54,332 bases of DNA from Candidatus Kryptonium sp. (GTDB lineage Bacteria > Bacteroidota > Ignavibacteria > Kryptoniales > Kryptoniaceae): contig JANXBN010000003.1 in NCBI GenBank assembly GCA_025060635.1, forward strand, positions 1 through 54,332. The letters are read 5' to 3'. Within the stretch, counting starts at the first letter, position 1; every line of letters starts with the position of its first letter. Of the stretch, positions 53,072-54,332 are shown piece by piece. Position numbers and translations under genes: made by a program. The notes under the pieces were generated by a model. It did not search any database. It saw only the letters and a program-made list of their open reading frames with translations, and was not told the DNA's origin.

Positions 53072-53889
53072 GAGTTGACCTGCATTTACATACATATTAC
53101 TCCGACGGTGTTTATTCGCCATCAGAAGTCGTAATGAAGGCAAAAGAGAACGGTCTTGATGTAATCAGCATAGTTGATCACGATACAACCGACGGTCTTG
53201 AAGAAGCAATTGAAACAGGAAAAGAAATTGGGGTTGAAGTAATACCTGGAATTGAATTAAGCTCAAGCATAAACGGGACAGATATACATATACTCGGATA
53301 TTTTATAAATTGGCGTGATGAGAATTTTCAAGTTTACCTAAAAGTATTTCGTGAGTTGAGGTCTCTAAGAGCCAAAAGAATTATAGAAAAACTTAACGCT
53401 CTTGGTATATCTCTGAAATTTGAAAATGTTGCTGAAATTGCTAAATACTCGCCCATAAGTAGAGTTCACATAGCAAGTGCTCTCGTTAGATATGGGTTTG
53501 TTAATGATTTCCATGAAGCGTTTAGTAAATACCTGAATCCCGGATGCCCTGCTTATGAAAAAAATATAGATCTTTCACCGAGGAAAGCAATCAAGTTAAT
53601 CGCTGATGTTGGGGGATTGTCTTTTATTGCACATCCTGCAAAGTTTATTAGTGAAAATGATCTTGCAAGTTTGATTGAACTTGGAATTGATGGAATTGAA
53701 GTCATCCACCCATCACATAATGAGGAACTTGTTAGATATTATCGTTCCATTGCTAATGAATACTTTTTACTTGAAAGCGGGGGTTCCGATTTCCACGGCG
53801 GATTAAGGCAAGATGAACGCTGTATTGGAGCCTACACAGTGCCGTATAAATTCGTTGAAACAATGAAACAAAGGTTAAATTTAAAATAA
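53068..53889 (+). CDS. PHP-domain metal-dependent phosphoesterase
   Basis: The 273-residue protein is a stand-alone PHP domain of the RnaAM (YciV, formerly TrpH) type. Motifs are VDLHLHTYYSDG, SIVDHDTTDGLEEA, PGIELSS, SFIAHPAKF and GGSDFHGG, which supply the metal-binding His and Asp residues. Relatives hydrolyse 3',5'-nucleoside bisphosphates or 5' ends of short RNA. The GTG start at 53068 overlaps the TGA of the Crp-like gene (GTGA), so the two are translated together. It lies 15 bases upstream of ribH. Confidence 0.9.
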   Translation: MRVDLHLHTYYSDGVYSPSEVVMKAKENGLDVISIVDHDTTDGLEEAIETGKEIGVEVIPGIELSSSINGTDIHILGYFINWRDENFQVYLKVFRELRSLRAKRIIEKLNALGISLKFENVAEIAKYSPISRVHIASALVRYGFVNDFHEAFSKYLNPGCPAYEKNIDLSPRKAIKLIADVGGLSFIAHPAKFISENDLASLIELGIDGIEVIHPSHNEELVRYYRSIANEYFLLESGGSDFHGGLRQDERCIGAYTVPYKFVETMKQRLNLK

Positions 53890-53904
53890 AACGAAGATTT
53901 GTAA

Positions 53905-54332
53905 ATGAAAATTTTTGAAGGAAAACTTATAGCGCAAGGATTGAAATTTGGCATCGTTGTTAGCAGATTTAATGAACTCATAACTTCAAAACTGCTTGAT
54001 GGCGCTCTTGATTGTCTTAGACGCCATGGAGCAAATGACGAAGATATAGAAGTTTTTTATTGTCCTGGTTCATTTGAGATCCCACTTGTTGCTAAGAAAA
54101 TCGCTCAAACCGGAAAATATAATGCTATAATCTGTCTCGGCGCTGTAATTCGTGGAGAAACCCCACATTTTGATTATATCGCTTCAGAAGTTTCAAAAGG
54201 TGTAGCTCAAGTCCAACTTGAAACAGGTATACCTCTTGCATTTGGAGTTATCACAACCGATGATGTTGAACAAGCACTTAACAGAGCAGGAGTGAAAGTC
54301 GGAAACAAAGGATGGGACGCAGCTCTAAGCGC
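53905..54332 (+). CDS. ribH: 6,7-dimethyl-8-ribityllumazine synthase (3' end outside window)
   Basis: The first 142 codons are visible. Motifs of lumazine synthase are [51 protein letters not shown] and [22 protein letters not shown], including the conserved His of PHFDYI. It makes the riboflavin precursor from an ArpP derivative and dihydroxybutanone phosphate. The full protein is normally about 155 residues, so about 12-15 are missing. It starts 15 bases after the PHP gene, probably in the same operon. Confidence 0.96.
   Translation, partial: MKIFEGKLIAQGLKFGIVVSRFNELITSKLLDGALDCLRRHGANDEDIEVFYCPGSFEIPLVAKKIAQTGKYNAIICLGAVIRGETPHFDYIASEVSKGVAQVQLETGIPLAFGVITTDDVEQALNRAGVKVGNKGWDAALS

Noticed and set aside
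1-54332. CRISPR array, insertion sequence or prophage
   Set aside because: No regularly spaced repeats, transposase motifs, terminal repeats or phage genes were seen on either strand.

Overview
The window looks like a chromosomal segment of a thermophilic, low-GC member of the Bacteroidota-Chlorobiota-Ignavibacteria lineage. A Kryptonia-like bacterium is my best guess. This rests on the type IX secretion (T9SS) C-terminal sorting domain with the core YQNYPNPFNP in five proteins, PorV-like outer-membrane proteins, an ATP synthase operon lacking atpD/atpC, a GH57 enzyme, and Lys/Glu/Ile-rich proteins. No rRNA or marker phylogeny is present, so the placement is inference.

Layout. Positions 1-2240 hold two T9SS cargo genes (the first cut by the window edge) and a small, possibly degraded gene. 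tRNA-Asn follows, then about 390 bp without an intact gene that may hold a reverse-strand gene remnant. Positions 2811-9944 are housekeeping: galT, a zinc-ribbon membrane protein, purL, a reverse tRNA with CAT anticodon (probably Ile2), mtnA, recO and an HtrA protease. Positions 10055-14644 encode envelope proteins: a beta-barrel-like protein, an extraordinarily Trp/Tyr-rich lipoprotein, a lipoprotein with one CxxCH motif, a PorV/FadL-like barrel and another lipoprotein. Positions 14646-17373 hold an IF-2B/MtnA-family paralogue, threonine synthase and an SDR. Positions 17433-24064 form one probable operon: M23 peptidase, bactofilin, atpZ, atpI and atpBEFHAG. Three reverse genes (unknown, TolB-like propeller, LemA) run to 26154.

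Positions 26306-49090 are the centrepiece, a starch/maltodextrin locus. It contains a LacI-type regulator behind a promoter with an overlapping operator-like palindrome, a TonB-dependent receptor with no SusD partner, a 1182-residue exported protein, a PorV-like barrel and a multi-module starch-binding T9SS protein. Then come another T9SS protein, a 1415-residue multidomain GH13 amylase with a T9SS signal, a GH57 enzyme with a signal peptide but no T9SS signal, and MalE-, MalF- and MalG-like ABC components. My model: GH13 and binding proteins work outside the cell, the TonB receptor carries maltodextrins across the outer membrane, GH57 trims them in the periplasm, and MalEFG imports them using an ATPase encoded elsewhere. 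The window ends with an alpha/beta hydrolase, reverse metE, a divergent Crp/Fnr regulator, a PHP phosphoesterase and the start of ribH.

Across the window a consistent promoter form can be read: TTGnnn, a 17-bp spacer, then TATATT or TAAATT. Candidate novel systems are the TonB receptor/1182-residue protein/PorV triad, which may replace SusCD, and the aromatic-rich lipoprotein operon.
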